Below, piece after piece: positions 35,614 to 44,361 of a DNA stretch of 64,000 nucleotides. Source of the stretch: Pseudomonadota bacterium (GTDB taxonomy: Bacteria; Pseudomonadota; Gammaproteobacteria; Steroidobacterales; Steroidobacteraceae); assembly GCA_025355245.1 (NCBI GenBank), contig JANXZZ010000037.1:39338-103337 (forward strand). The letters run 5' to 3'. Both the position numbers and the translations under genes were made by a program. Under the pieces are notes generated by a model. That model made no database searches and was not told where the DNA came from. It saw nothing but the letters and a program-made list of their open reading frames with translations. Each line of letters begins with the position of its first letter. Within the stretch, counting starts at the first letter, position 1.

Positions 35614-36747
35614 TCACGCCGACCACACCTCGCTGAACAAGCGCGCGAAGTTGCGGCCGAGAATCTTCTCGATGTGTCCGTCGGTCCAGCCGCGGTGGGA
35701 GAGATCGTCCGCCAGCGTCTTGAAGCGGCGCGGATCATTGTATTCCGGGACGATGTTGAAGACGTCGGCCGCCTCGCCCGGCGCCGCAATGCCCGCCTTC
35801 TGCCGATCCTCGAAGAACTTCTTCTGGAACTCCGCGTAGCGTTTGTCGAGCTTGGGGCCCGAGATCGAGCCGTCGGTCCCGAGTCCGACATGGTCTTCAC
35901 CGCACACGTTGACCGCGTGCTCAAGGTGGCGGATCAGGTCTTCGGCGTGTGGTTGGCCGGAGGCACGCAGGAACGGCATGAAGTAGATGCCGGCGACGCC
36001 GCCGCGGTCGGCGAGCGCCTTGAGGGAGCTGTCACTCGTGTTTCGCGGCACATCGACCAGCGCCCGGCAGCCGGTGTGGGTGATCGCCATGGGCGAGGTG
36101 GACGCCGCGATCCCCTCAGCGATCGTGCGCGGCCCCGCGTGACTCAAATCGAGCAGCAGGTGCAGGCGGTTCACTTCCGCGACGAACTCATGCCCGAGGC
36201 GGCTTAGCCCGCCGTCGGCCGCTTCGAGGCAGCCGTCGCCGACGAGATTGCGGCGATTGTAGGTCGGTTGGGTAATCCGCACGCCGAGGTTGTAGAACAG
36301 CGATAGCCGCGACAGGTCTCCCTCAAGCATGCTGCTGTCCTGGAATCCGAAGATCAGCCCCATTCGGTTCGTCGACTTCGCGAGGCCGATGTCCTTGCCG
36401 CGGAGGACCTTGAGGAAGACATCCGGGTGTGCCGCGAGCTCGTGCTCCATCGACGCGATCGCGGCGATCGTCTTGTCGAAGATTCCGGGACCGTTGCCCA
36501 CGTCGTTGACCGTGACATTGACGGCCGTGACGCCGGACGCCCGCACGTCGGCCAGGGCCTGCGCCGGCAGCGGCGCGTCGTCCGGCAGATCGGGATCGAC
36601 GCCACCCGGCCCCCCGAGCGAGTCAATCACCGTTGCCCGCGCGTAGCGCGCGTTGTCGAAGCCGTCGGTTCCCGAGGCCGCGCGCGCCGAACAGGCAGTG
36701 GCATATCCGGCGAGTGCAATCAGAATGGCTTCGCGGCGCGTGAGCAT
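35614..36747 (-). CDS. M19 (membrane dipeptidase-like) protein with altered metal site
   Basis: The 377 residues start with a signal or lipoprotein-like segment (MLTRREAILIALAGYATACS; the Cys may be lipidated, or this may be Tat-like with RR). The M19 barrel is clear: DLSHAGPRTI and PMAITHTGC supply the two later His ligands, and VGLGTDGSI the Asp. However, the HxD near the N-terminus is replaced (VIDSLGGPGG) and the metal-bridging Glu is replaced in FGFQDSSML. Either it belongs to a divergent subgroup or it is not a dipeptidase. GGGGGCGA precedes the ATG. Divergent from the YCII pseudogene. Confidence 0.82.
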   Translation of the reverse strand: MLTRREAILIALAGYATACSARAASGTDGFDNARYARATVIDSLGGPGGVDPDLPDDAPLPAQALADVRASGVTAVNVTVNDVGNGPGIFDKTIAAIASMEHELAAHPDVFLKVLRGKDIGLAKSTNRMGLIFGFQDSSMLEGDLSRLSLFYNLGVRITQPTYNRRNLVGDGCLEAADGGLSRLGHEFVAEVNRLHLLLDLSHAGPRTIAEGIAASTSPMAITHTGCRALVDVPRNTSDSSLKALADRGGVAGIYFMPFLRASGQPHAEDLIRHLEHAVNVCGEDHVGLGTDGSISGPKLDKRYAEFQKKFFEDRQKAGIAAPGEAADVFNIVPEYNDPRRFKTLADDLSHRGWTDGHIEKILGRNFARLFSEVWSA

Positions 36748-36953
36748 GCGGTCGCCCCCTACGGATGTGGACCCGGCAGTTCATACTCCGTATTCGTCCG
36801 CCTGAAAAGCCCCGGCCGCCGGGCGGCCCCGGGGAGGTTGGTCGCCAGGTCGGCGCAAATGCGAAAATATCTCCGCCGGCGTGTCGAGAAGAACCTTCGA
36901 GCTCCGACTGGTAGTCGAACGCAGCGATACGGCACTCGACAAAGGGGAAATCC

Positions 36954-37337
36954 ATGAAATACATACTGATGATGCAATTCCCGCTGCGTGAGTGGAAAAT
37001 CAGGCGAATCGAGCTTTGGCCACCCGCGGACATCGCGCACACGTGACGTTCCTGCACAGCTTCAACAAGAAGCTGACCGACGCCGGCGAATTCGTCCGGA
37101 CCGAAGGCCTCGGCGGGCCCGAGTACATCCGAATCGCGCGCGCACCCGGACGGAACGCCGGCCGTCACCGACGGCCCGTTTCCCGAGTCCAAGGAGGTCC
37201 TCGCCGGCTTCTGGGTCGTCGACGTGGACAGTACCGCGCGTGCCCATGAAATTGCCGCAACCGCGTCCGCAGCGGGAGCTTGTTTACCTGACACTGTAGG
37301 CGAGCAAGCTCTCGACGACGTCGTGCGCTCCGGGTGA
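36954..37337 (+). pseudogene. YCII-related domain gene with two compensating frameshifts
   Basis: The ATG at 36954 has GGGGA upstream and opens MKYILMMQFPL...ELWPPADI, a typical YCII start. A one-base loss near 37030 then moves the family similarity to another frame (FLHSFNKKLTDAGEF, EGLGGPEY). A one-base gain in a CCC run near 37146 brings it back (TPAVTDGPFPESKEVLAGFW, then STARAHEIA). The gene ends at 37337. As read, translation stops after about 30 codons. It may be a real pseudogene or a pair of base-call errors. It is a second, separate member of the family seen at 18402. Confidence 0.7.
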
Positions 37338-37342
37338 CGGCG

Positions 37343-38041
37343 CTACGCGGGGATCTGCAGTCCGCGGCCCACCGCCGGGCGTTCAAGGAACATAGCCAGC
37401 GCGCGCGTTACGTGAGAATACCCTTCGATGCCGACAAGATCGCCGGCCTCGTAGAATCCGATCAGATTGCGAACCCAAGGAAAGGTCGCGATGTCGGCGA
37501 TCGTGTACGTGTCGCCCGTGAGCCACGCGCGAGTCGACAGCCGCTCGTCGAGAACGCCGAGCAGGCGCTTAGACTCGGCAACGTAGTGATCGCGAGGGCG
37601 CTTGTCTTCGTAGCTCTTGCCGGCGAACTTGTTGAAGAAGCCGACCTGGCCGAACATCGGGCCGACGAAGCTTATCTGGAACATGAGCCACTGAATTGTT
37701 TCGTAGCGTCCGGCAGGATCCGACGGAATGAACATCCCGGTCTTGTCGGCGAGGTAGATGAGGATCGCACCCGACTCAAACAGCGGCAACGGCTTGCCAC
37801 CCGGTCCGTTCGGGTCGAGGATCGCGGGGATCTTGCCGTTCGGATTGAGCGACCGAAACTCCGGTGACAGCTGGTCGTTCGAATCGAACTGCACGCGGTG
37901 TGGCTCGTAAGGCAACCCGGTCTCTTCCAGCATGATCGAGACCTTCACGCCGTTCGGTGTCGGCAGCGAGTACAGCTGCAGCAGATCGGGGTGCGCGGCC
38001 GGCCACCTGGCCGTGACGCGAAACGCAGAGAGGTCAACCAT
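37343..38041 (-). CDS. Glutathione S-transferase (YghU/YfcG-like)
   Basis: The 232-residue cytoplasmic protein has an N-terminal thioredoxin-like domain (LQLYSLPTPNGVKVSIMLEE, NPNGKIPAILD, FESGAILIYLAD). A helical C-terminal domain follows (FGQVGFFNKFA, TYTIADIATFPWV). The NPNGKIPAI and ESGAILIYLA elements form the glutathione site. The TPNG motif resembles YghU/YfcG-type enzymes, which have disulphide-bond reductase activity toward 2-hydroxyethyl disulphide. GGGAG lies upstream of the ATG. It is followed on the strand by nothing in operon distance; the VOC gene lies 39 bases upstream on the same strand. Confidence 0.9.
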   Translation of the reverse strand: MVDLSAFRVTARWPAAHPDLLQLYSLPTPNGVKVSIMLEETGLPYEPHRVQFDSNDQLSPEFRSLNPNGKIPAILDPNGPGGKPLPLFESGAILIYLADKTGMFIPSDPAGRYETIQWLMFQISFVGPMFGQVGFFNKFAGKSYEDKRPRDHYVAESKRLLGVLDERLSTRAWLTGDTYTIADIATFPWVRNLIGFYEAGDLVGIEGYSHVTRALAMFLERPAVGRGLQIPA

Positions 38042-38080
38042 GCATGAACTCCCGGCAGATGCGCCGCGCTCCCGTGGTTG

Positions 38081-38515
38081 TCAGGTCGCGAACAGCTGGT
38101 CGGCGATGTTCTGGAATGCCTTGAACTCGAGGGCGTTGCCCGAGGGATCGAGCAGGAACATCGTCGCCTGCTCGCCCGGCTCGCCGCGAAACCGAATCGT
38201 GGGCTCGACCACGAACCGGAGCCCGTGGCGACGAAAGCGTTCGGCGAGCTCGGTCCACTGCTTCATCTCGAGCACGACCCCGCTGTGCGGGACGGGTACG
38301 CCCTGCCCGTCGACCGGGTTGTAGTGAGAGGCGATCATTCCCGAAGGCCCGAGCGTCGGGTTCAGGTGGCAAACGAATTGGTGCCCGTAGAGATCGAAGT
38401 CGACCCAGTGCACGTCGCTGCGGCCTTCGGCGCAGCCCAGCACCTCGCGATAGAAACGCCGCGATTCCTCGATATCACGGACCTGAACTGCGACATGAAA
38501 GGGTGTGAGCGTCAC
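38081..38515 (-). CDS. VOC-superfamily (glyoxalase-like) protein
   Basis: The 144 residues contain two beta-alpha-beta-beta-beta modules of the VOC fold: PFHVAVQVRDIEESRRFYRE at the start and MFLLDPSGNALEFKAF at the end. Metal ligands are plausible at the first His, His in VVLE-flanked regions and the last Glu (ALEFK). Substrates in this family are diverse (methylglyoxal adducts, antibiotics, aromatic ring cleavage). GTG start at 38515 with AGGAGG nearby. It is upstream of the GST gene on the same strand, so a shared detoxification role is likely. Confidence 0.85.
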   Translation of the reverse strand: MTLTPFHVAVQVRDIEESRRFYREVLGCAEGRSDVHWVDFDLYGHQFVCHLNPTLGPSGMIASHYNPVDGQGVPVPHSGVVLEMKQWTELAERFRRHGLRFVVEPTIRFRGEPGEQATMFLLDPSGNALEFKAFQNIADQLFAT

Positions 38516-38554
38516 GTGCCGCCTCCTGAATCCCGCCCGCGACGGCGCGCGAGG

Positions 38555-40207
38555 CTAGATCTCGCCACGCTGCGCGAAACGACCGATGTGTTCCGCCGCC
38601 CGGAACGCCAACGCCTGGATCGTCATCGTCGGCTGGCCGCGCCCACTCGTTACCATGCTGCTGCCGTCGCACATGAAAAGATTCGGGACGTCGTGCGCAC
38701 GATGGTAGCGGTCGACCACCGATCGCGTCGCGTCGTTGCCCATGCGGCACGTGCCGAGAAGGTGCACGGCGCGCTGGCTGGGCTCTGGAGGGCTGCCCCA
38801 CACCTTGAGAGCGCCGGCCGCGTCGAGAATCTCCGCCGTACGCTTCTGCAGCCATCCCGCGAACTTGAGGTCGTCCGGATGATCCTTGTAGGTGGTGCGA
38901 ATCGCCGGCATTCCCCACGCATCCTTGAGTTCCGGATCGAGCGAAATGCTGTTGGTCTCCACCGCGAGAGAAGTCACGTGCCCGGACGCAAACATCGTGC
39001 GGGTGAACGTGCCAAGGTGTTCCTTGTACGCCTTCCCCCAGCCCGCGCCCCCTGGCCCGCTCAGCGCCCAAATGATCGGGTTCGGCCCGATGCGCGCGTC
39101 GATGCCGCCGCCACCGTAGAACCCGCGCTTCGGGTCAGCGTCGTAAAAGTCGAGCACGACGCGCGTGGCCTGCACGCTCTTGTACTCGTTGAGCTCGTGC
39201 TCGAAGTTGCCGAAGAAGCCGCCGCCCTGATTGAACATGAGGTACTTGCCGACGAGGCCACTCGAGTTCGCGAGGCCCTGCGGAAATTGCACGCTGGCGG
39301 AATTCAGCAATAGGCGCGGAGTCTCCGCACCGTTCGCGGACAGGACGATCGCCTTGGCGTGTTGAAAGTGCTCGCGCTTCTCCGTGTCGAAGTAGTGCAC
39401 GCCCGTGACGCGCCCTTTCGGGTTGGTCGCGACCCGGAAAACGTAGCTGCCGGTGCGAACCTCGCAGCGATTGGTCGCCTCGGCCTCCGGGATCATCGTG
39501 TAGAGGGTGGATGACTTCGCGCCCGCTTCGCACCCGAAGCCCATGCAGAACCCGCAGTGCACGCACGCAGCGCGGCCGCGGTACGGCACGGAGGCGATCG
39601 CAAGGGGCGCCGGAAACGGGTTGAGCCCGAGCTTGCGTGCGCCGCGTTCGAGCAGAACGCCCGAGGACTTCACCGGCATCGGTGGCATCGGGTAGGGTCG
39701 GGAGCGCGGTGGCTCGTTCGGATGCGTGCCCGCGAGGCCCGAAACGCCGATTTCCCAGTCGACCTTGCTGTAGTAGGGCTCGAGCTCTTCGTAGCTGATG
39801 GGCCAGTCATCGAGCGCGGCGCCGGGGATGCTGCCGAGGAGGCTGCGCTCCTTGAAATCGACCGGGTGCAGGCGCCAGTAGTTCGCCGTGAAATGTACGC
39901 TGCTGCCGCCGACCATGCGTGCATAGAAGAGCGGGTTCATTTGCCCCGGAATCGAGCGCTTCGCGGGACCGGCCGGCGTCTGCCGGAAGGTCTGCGGACT
40001 CAGCGTCGCGTCGTTGGTGATTCCGCTCGTGAACCAGTACTTAAGCTCGTCGTGCTCGAAGTCTGACGGCTGGTAGCGCGGCCCCTGCTCCATCACGACC
40101 ACGTGAAACCCGGCGCGCGACAGCTCCCGCGCGATCACCCCGCCCGCCGCGCCCGATCCGACCACGACGAAGTCGACCGCTTCGCTTTCCTTGTAGGTGC
40201 GCGTCAT
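38555..40207 (-). CDS. GMC-family flavin oxidoreductase (gluconate dehydrogenase large-subunit type)
   Basis: The 550-residue enzyme has the FAD-binding start DFVVVGSGAAGGVIARELS, the GMC motif region around GGSSVHFTANYWR, and HLLGTCRMGND toward the end. CVHCGFCMGFGC is a cysteine cluster seen in members paired with a small subunit. It oxidises an alcohol or sugar substrate, passing electrons to a cytochrome. Its ATG overlaps the stop of the small subunit gene upstream by four bases (ATGA), so the two are made together. The large subunit lacks its own signal and probably crosses the membrane with the Tat-targeted small subunit. Confidence 0.88.
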   Translation of the reverse strand: MTRTYKESEAVDFVVVGSGAAGGVIARELSRAGFHVVVMEQGPRYQPSDFEHDELKYWFTSGITNDATLSPQTFRQTPAGPAKRSIPGQMNPLFYARMVGGSSVHFTANYWRLHPVDFKERSLLGSIPGAALDDWPISYEELEPYYSKVDWEIGVSGLAGTHPNEPPRSRPYPMPPMPVKSSGVLLERGARKLGLNPFPAPLAIASVPYRGRAACVHCGFCMGFGCEAGAKSSTLYTMIPEAEATNRCEVRTGSYVFRVATNPKGRVTGVHYFDTEKREHFQHAKAIVLSANGAETPRLLLNSASVQFPQGLANSSGLVGKYLMFNQGGGFFGNFEHELNEYKSVQATRVVLDFYDADPKRGFYGGGGIDARIGPNPIIWALSGPGGAGWGKAYKEHLGTFTRTMFASGHVTSLAVETNSISLDPELKDAWGMPAIRTTYKDHPDDLKFAGWLQKRTAEILDAAGALKVWGSPPEPSQRAVHLLGTCRMGNDATRSVVDRYHRAHDVPNLFMCDGSSMVTSGRGQPTMTIQALAFRAAEHIGRFAQRGEI

Positions 40208-40806
40208 GGCTTTGCGCCGGGGGGTGAGAAACCGGGATAATCGCGGTCGTAATAGCCGAACGGGGGCGCGAAAGCGTGTTGGTCGTCGAAACCGATCAGG
40301 CGCCAGCCGATGCGGTCGCGATTACCGCCGTATCGGGGGAGCGCAAACAGTCCGATGAGCGTCAGCGTGCGCACCCCTCCAAAAAAGGCACCAGCCTCGA
40401 CCGACTTCAAAAAAGCGATCTGCGCGGCCGAGTCCGCGTCGGCGAAGCGACTGGCCGGGTGGGAGGCCGCGAACTGCGCCTGGAAGTCCTTGAGGCCCGC
40501 GCGGAACTGCGCGGCCTCCGCGGCCTGCCAAGTGCGCAGCGAATAATCGATGAAGTAGACCGCCCCTGCCTCGTGCGCGCCCGGCGTCTCGTCGCTCGGG
40601 ACGATCTGGCTCGCCATCGCATCGACGTCGCGTGCTTCTTCCGCGGACAGGAAGCCGAAGGTCGCCGCGTCGGGATTCGCGACGGCTGCGGTAGCGTGGC
40701 CGTGGGCGCTGGCGATCGCGGGCCAGTGAGTGGCGACCCACGCCGCCCCGAACGCTGTTCCCGCGCTCGTCAGGAATTCCCGACGGCTCTTCGACAACTG
40801 ATTCAT
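40204..40806 (-). CDS. Gluconate 2-dehydrogenase subunit 3-family protein (Tat-exported)
   Basis: The 200-residue protein begins with a Tat signal: SRREFLTSAG followed by a hydrophobic stretch. The body resembles gluconate 2-dehydrogenase subunit 3 (FLSAEEARDVDAMASQIVP, EAGAVYFIDYSL, GGNRDRIGWRLIGFDD), the small partner of GMC-type dehydrogenases. It probably carries the flavoprotein to the periplasm and stabilises it. GGGGGA lies upstream of the ATG. Its end overlaps the GMC gene. No cytochrome subunit gene was seen next to them. Confidence 0.88.
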   Translation of the reverse strand: MNQLSKSRREFLTSAGTAFGAAWVATHWPAIASAHGHATAAVANPDAATFGFLSAEEARDVDAMASQIVPSDETPGAHEAGAVYFIDYSLRTWQAAEAAQFRAGLKDFQAQFAASHPASRFADADSAAQIAFLKSVEAGAFFGGVRTLTLIGLFALPRYGGNRDRIGWRLIGFDDQHAFAPPFGYYDRDYPGFSPPGAKP

Positions 40807-40902
40807 GCCATCCCCCGATGTGCGCCACAGTCACTTTGACGGTTTCGGCAAGGCGCCGCAAGGCGATGCGGGCCCGCACGCGGCGAATCCGCGCGACTCG
40901 GG

Positions 40903-41943
40903 CTACTGAGTCGTTTTGCCGGTGACGCCCCACGTGTCGGCGACGACGTAGCCCTCCGGGAAGGGATCCGTCGTGTCGAGGACGTAGTTGTGGAATCCCG
41001 TGATCCACGCGCTTCCTCGAAGCGCCGAAATGATCGCCGGGCGGCCGCCGACGAGCGTCTCGGCCTTGATGCGGCCGCGGAACTCGGAGCCGATGAACGA
41101 GCTGTGCACGAGCTCATCGCCCACCTGCATCTGTCCGCGCGCGTGCAGAACCGCCATGCGCGCGCTGGTCCCCGTTCCGGTCGGACTGCGGTCCGCCCGC
41201 CCGGGCGCCACGATGCAGGTGTTTCGCGTGACCTTCCCGGATCCCTGGTACGGCTGGTCGAACTGGACGATCGAGACGCCGCGAATGCCGGGGTTTTCCG
41301 GATGGACGACGTCGAGCTGCGCGCGCGCCGCCGTACGGATTCTCTCGCCGAGCTCGGCGAGCTGCCGCGCTTCGGATGGCTCGACCCGGTAGCCGAGCGC
41401 AAGGGCATCGACGATGGCGAAGAACATGCCACCGTAGGCAATGTCGACCGAGATCTGGCCAAGGCCTTCCACGTCGATGCGCGCATCGAGCTCGTGAGCG
41501 AAGCAGGGAACGTTTTCGAACTCGACGGACTCGCACTTGCCACCGCGACACGACGCCGTGGCTGTGACGACTCCGCCCGGCATGTCGAGGCGCACGACCG
41601 TCGTGGGCTCCGTCATCGGCAGGATGCCGGTTTCGAGGAGCACCGTCACCGAGGCGATCGTATTCGACCCCGACATGGGCACGTATTCGGTCGGCTCCAT
41701 GATGATAAGTCCGACGTCGCAATCTCCGCGCGTCGACGGGACGATGAGATTGACGTGCCTCGCAACGCTGCCGCGCGGCTCGCACAGCAGAAATTTGCGG
41801 ATATGGTCGTGTTCACGTTCCATCGTTCGCATCTTCTCGTACATTGTCGCGCCCGCCGGTGGCAGCACGCCGCCGACGATGACATCGCCGACTTCGCCCG
41901 CCGCGTGGCAGCCCACGACCGAAATCATTCTCTTGAAGCTCAC
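40903..41943 (-). CDS. Proline racemase-family enzyme lacking both catalytic cysteines
   Basis: The 346-residue protein belongs to the proline racemase/hydroxyproline epimerase family (VVGCHAAGEVGDVIVGG, ILPMTEP, DRSPTGTGTSARMAVLHA). In racemases and 4-hydroxyproline epimerases the two acid-base residues are cysteines. Here they read Ser (VPMSGSNT) and Thr (SPTGTGT). In known relatives a Thr at the second site goes with trans-3-hydroxy-L-proline dehydratase activity, so dehydration of a hydroxyproline is the better guess. The GTG at 41943 has GAGGTGGG upstream and is preferred over a longer start. Cytoplasmic. The DapA-family gene at 54 kb could act in the same kind of catabolism. Confidence 0.82.
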   Translation of the reverse strand: MSFKRMISVVGCHAAGEVGDVIVGGVLPPAGATMYEKMRTMEREHDHIRKFLLCEPRGSVARHVNLIVPSTRGDCDVGLIIMEPTEYVPMSGSNTIASVTVLLETGILPMTEPTTVVRLDMPGGVVTATASCRGGKCESVEFENVPCFAHELDARIDVEGLGQISVDIAYGGMFFAIVDALALGYRVEPSEARQLAELGERIRTAARAQLDVVHPENPGIRGVSIVQFDQPYQGSGKVTRNTCIVAPGRADRSPTGTGTSARMAVLHARGQMQVGDELVHSSFIGSEFRGRIKAETLVGGRPAIISALRGSAWITGFHNYVLDTTDPFPEGYVVADTWGVTGKTTQ

Positions 41944-42164
41944 CGCCCACCTCGTCGTCGCGCGTACACCTCGGCTACCCCCAGCCGTGCCGTTCTTGCG
42001 GTCGGCGTCCGGGGGGGCGGCCGGGAGCGACCGTAGCTGACGCCCACCCACAAAGAAAGCTCCCGGGGCGCCACGCTGATTCGACCGCCCGGTCCGCCCG
42101 AAATCGGCGAAACTAGCAACCGTCCACCCAGCACCTTGCTGTCGGCCCGATCGAGGAGTCCACG

Positions 42165-42545
42165 ATGTCCACGTCCGTCACGGCCCAAGAGATCCATTAC
42201 CGCTGGAACGACCTGCCCGCCGAGCCCCTGAAGGGCACCATCTCGCGCCGCCTCGTCACCAGCGAGCGAATGATGATTGCTCACGTCTACTTCAAGAAAG
42301 GCGACGACGTGCCGCGCCACTCGCACGAGAACGAGCAGATTACGTACATCCTCGAAGGCGCGTTGCTCTTTTGGTTCGGTGCCGAAGATAATCGGCAGGT
42401 GATCGTGCGCGCCGGCGAGGTCGTGGTGATTCCCTCGCACCTCCCGCACCGCGCCGTCGCGCTCGAGGACACGCTCGACGTCGACGTGTTCTGCCCGCCC
42501 CGGCAGGACTGGCTGACGGGCACCGACGCGTACCTGCGGGGCTGA
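42165..42545 (+). CDS. Small cytoplasmic cupin protein
   Basis: The 126-residue single-cupin protein has motif 1 as VPRHSHENEQITYILEG (His, His, Glu metal ligands) and motif 2 as PSHLPHRAVALEDT. There is no signal peptide. GAGGAG lies upstream of the ATG. The branched-chain aminotransferase gene starts two bases after its stop, so the two form an operon. Small cupins of this sort can be isomerases, dioxygenases or ligand-binding proteins; the exact function is unknown. Confidence 0.8.
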   Translation: MSTSVTAQEIHYRWNDLPAEPLKGTISRRLVTSERMMIAHVYFKKGDDVPRHSHENEQITYILEGALLFWFGAEDNRQVIVRAGEVVVIPSHLPHRAVALEDTLDVDVFCPPRQDWLTGTDAYLRG

Positions 42546-42546
42546 G

Positions 42547-43614
42547 GTGCGCAGCTACGACGTCGCGCCGGGGGTGGACGCCGCGCTTGCCCGGTTCACG
42601 GTCCCGGAGAAGCTCGGCTTTGGTGCGGTGGACGCGCCCGTGATGTACAGCGTCGACTGGGCGGCGGGTGCATGGGGACGCGGTCGGCTTCTGCCGCACG
42701 GGCCCATCGCGATTGCGCCCGGTGCGCGCGCACTTCAGTACGCGGAACTCGTCTTCGAAGGGCTCAAGGCGTACCGGATCAACCGCGACGTGCCGAACCT
42801 CTTTCGACCGCTCGAAAACAGCCGGCGCCTCGCCCGCTCGGCCGAACGGCTGTCGATGCCCTCGGTTCCCGAGGCACTCTTTCTCGAGGCGCTCGATGCG
42901 GTCGCGGGTACCCTGTCGCGCTTCGTCCCGGGCAAATCGGGCCAAGCCCTCTACCTGCGGCCGTTCCTGTTCGGAACCGAGAGCGGCTACCTGATCCGCA
43001 ACTCCTCGACGTTCCGTTTCATGGTCATCGCGAATCCGGTCGAGGCTTACTCGACCGGCCCGATGCGGGTCGCGATCGAGCGCGAGGACGTTCGGGCGGC
43101 CGTCGGCGGCGTCGGGTTCGCGAAGGCCGCTGCGAACTACGCCGCCTCGCTCAGGGCGTCGTCGCAAGCCGCAGCGCGCGGCTACACCGTCGCGCTGTGG
43201 CTCGATGCGACCGAACACCGCTACATCCAGGAACTTTCCGGGATGAACATCTTTGCCGTGATCGACGGGGAGCTGCACACGCCATCACTCGACGGCGCCA
43301 TCCTGCCCGGCATCACGCGCGACTCGCTGATCACGCTGGCCCGCCACCTCGGACATCGCGTCATCGAACGCCCGATCGCAATCGACGAGCTGCTCCGCCA
43401 GATCTCAACGGGAGCCTGTAGCGAGCTGTTCGCCTGCGGCACCGCCGCAATCGTCAATCCGATCGGGGCCCTTGCCGACCGGAATGGCGCGGATCACCTG
43501 CCCAAGTGCATCGGCGAGGTTGCCGCCGAGCTTCGCGAGGCGCTGCTCTCGATCCAGGAGCGGCGGGCGCCCGACCCGTTCGGCTGGGTCCGGGAGATAG
43601 GCCCCGCGGCTTGA
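42547..43614 (+). CDS. ilvE: Branched-chain amino-acid aminotransferase (class IV PLP)
   Basis: The 355-residue enzyme is the long bacterial/eukaryotic-type branched-chain aminotransferase: LQYAELVFEGLKAYR, YLRPFLFGTESGYLIR, and the PLP-lysine region FAKAAANYAASL. It then has ELSGMNIFAVIDG and LPGITRDSLITLA. It transfers the amino group between 2-oxoglutarate and Leu, Ile or Val in the cytoplasm. The lysine region usually reads KVGGNYAAS or KCGGNYAAS; here two glycines are alanines, which could alter activity. GTG start two bases after the cupin stop, so it is coupled to it. This may be a catabolic paralogue rather than the housekeeping enzyme. Confidence 0.87.
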   Translation: MRSYDVAPGVDAALARFTVPEKLGFGAVDAPVMYSVDWAAGAWGRGRLLPHGPIAIAPGARALQYAELVFEGLKAYRINRDVPNLFRPLENSRRLARSAERLSMPSVPEALFLEALDAVAGTLSRFVPGKSGQALYLRPFLFGTESGYLIRNSSTFRFMVIANPVEAYSTGPMRVAIEREDVRAAVGGVGFAKAAANYAASLRASSQAAARGYTVALWLDATEHRYIQELSGMNIFAVIDGELHTPSLDGAILPGITRDSLITLARHLGHRVIERPIAIDELLRQISTGACSELFACGTAAIVNPIGALADRNGADHLPKCIGEVAAELREALLSIQERRAPDPFGWVREIGPAA

Positions 43615-43678
43615 GCGCCGTGCGCCCCGGACGTCGACGGGGAGGGAAAATCGCCCCACCGCAGGCTAGGATTGGTAC

Positions 43679-44308
43679 ATGAAGCCCCGCAATCGTCGCA
43701 GTCGTCCGGCGCACGATGACGTGCTGACGCCCGCCGAATGGCGCGTCGTGCACGCGGTGCAGCACGGCATGACGAACCGCGAGATCGCGGCGCGCCGCGG
43801 CGTGAGCCTCGACGCCGTCAAGTTTCACGTTGCGAACGCTTTCGCGAAGGTCGGCGTTGGGAGTCGCAAGTCACTAAGGCAATGGTTTCGCGTACCCAAG
43901 GGCAGCGCGCTCAACAGCAAGGAGAATGAAGTGAACGCCGCAGCGCCGCTCGGACGGATCAGCCAGATCTCGCGCACCGTCAAGGATATCAAGCAGGCAG
44001 AACACTGGTACGCCGAGGTGCTCGGCCTGACGCATCTGTATACCTACGGCCCGCTCGCGTTCTTTGACTGCGGTGGCACGCGTCTGATGCTGACTCAGTA
44101 CGGCGAGCCCTCGCCCGCCGAGTCCATCCTGTACCTGGCGGTCGATGACATCGTGAAATCGCACGAGGAATTCCGTCGGCGCGGGGTCGAGTTCATCAAC
44201 GCGCCGCACATGGTTCACACGCACGCAGACGGCACGGAAGAATGGCTGGCGATGTTCAAGGATCCCGAAGGACGGCCCCTTGCCATCATGGCGCAAGCCC
44301 GTGCGTAA
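43679..44308 (+). CDS. Fusion of LuxR-type HTH and VOC (glyoxalase-like) domain
   Basis: The 209-residue protein joins an N-terminal GerE/LuxR helix-turn-helix (LTPAEWRVVHAVQHGMTNRE, IAARRGVSLDAVKFHVANAF, residues about 16-65) to a VOC domain of about 120 residues (ISQISRTVKDIKQAEHWYAE, FFDCGGTRLML, MFKDPEGRPLAIMAQ). The HTH is at the N-terminus, opposite to most LuxR regulators. I infer a one-component regulator whose VOC domain binds a small ligand, or an enzyme that represses by DNA binding. It follows the aminotransferase gene by 64 bases on the same strand. The start at 43679 includes the whole HTH. Confidence 0.8.
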   Translation: MKPRNRRSRPAHDDVLTPAEWRVVHAVQHGMTNREIAARRGVSLDAVKFHVANAFAKVGVGSRKSLRQWFRVPKGSALNSKENEVNAAAPLGRISQISRTVKDIKQAEHWYAEVLGLTHLYTYGPLAFFDCGGTRLMLTQYGEPSPAESILYLAVDDIVKSHEEFRRRGVEFINAPHMVHTHADGTEEWLAMFKDPEGRPLAIMAQARA

Positions 44309-44361
44309 CGGCGCCCAGAGTCGACCCGGCCTCGCCGGCGGCGCCCGACCGGCGTCCTAGC

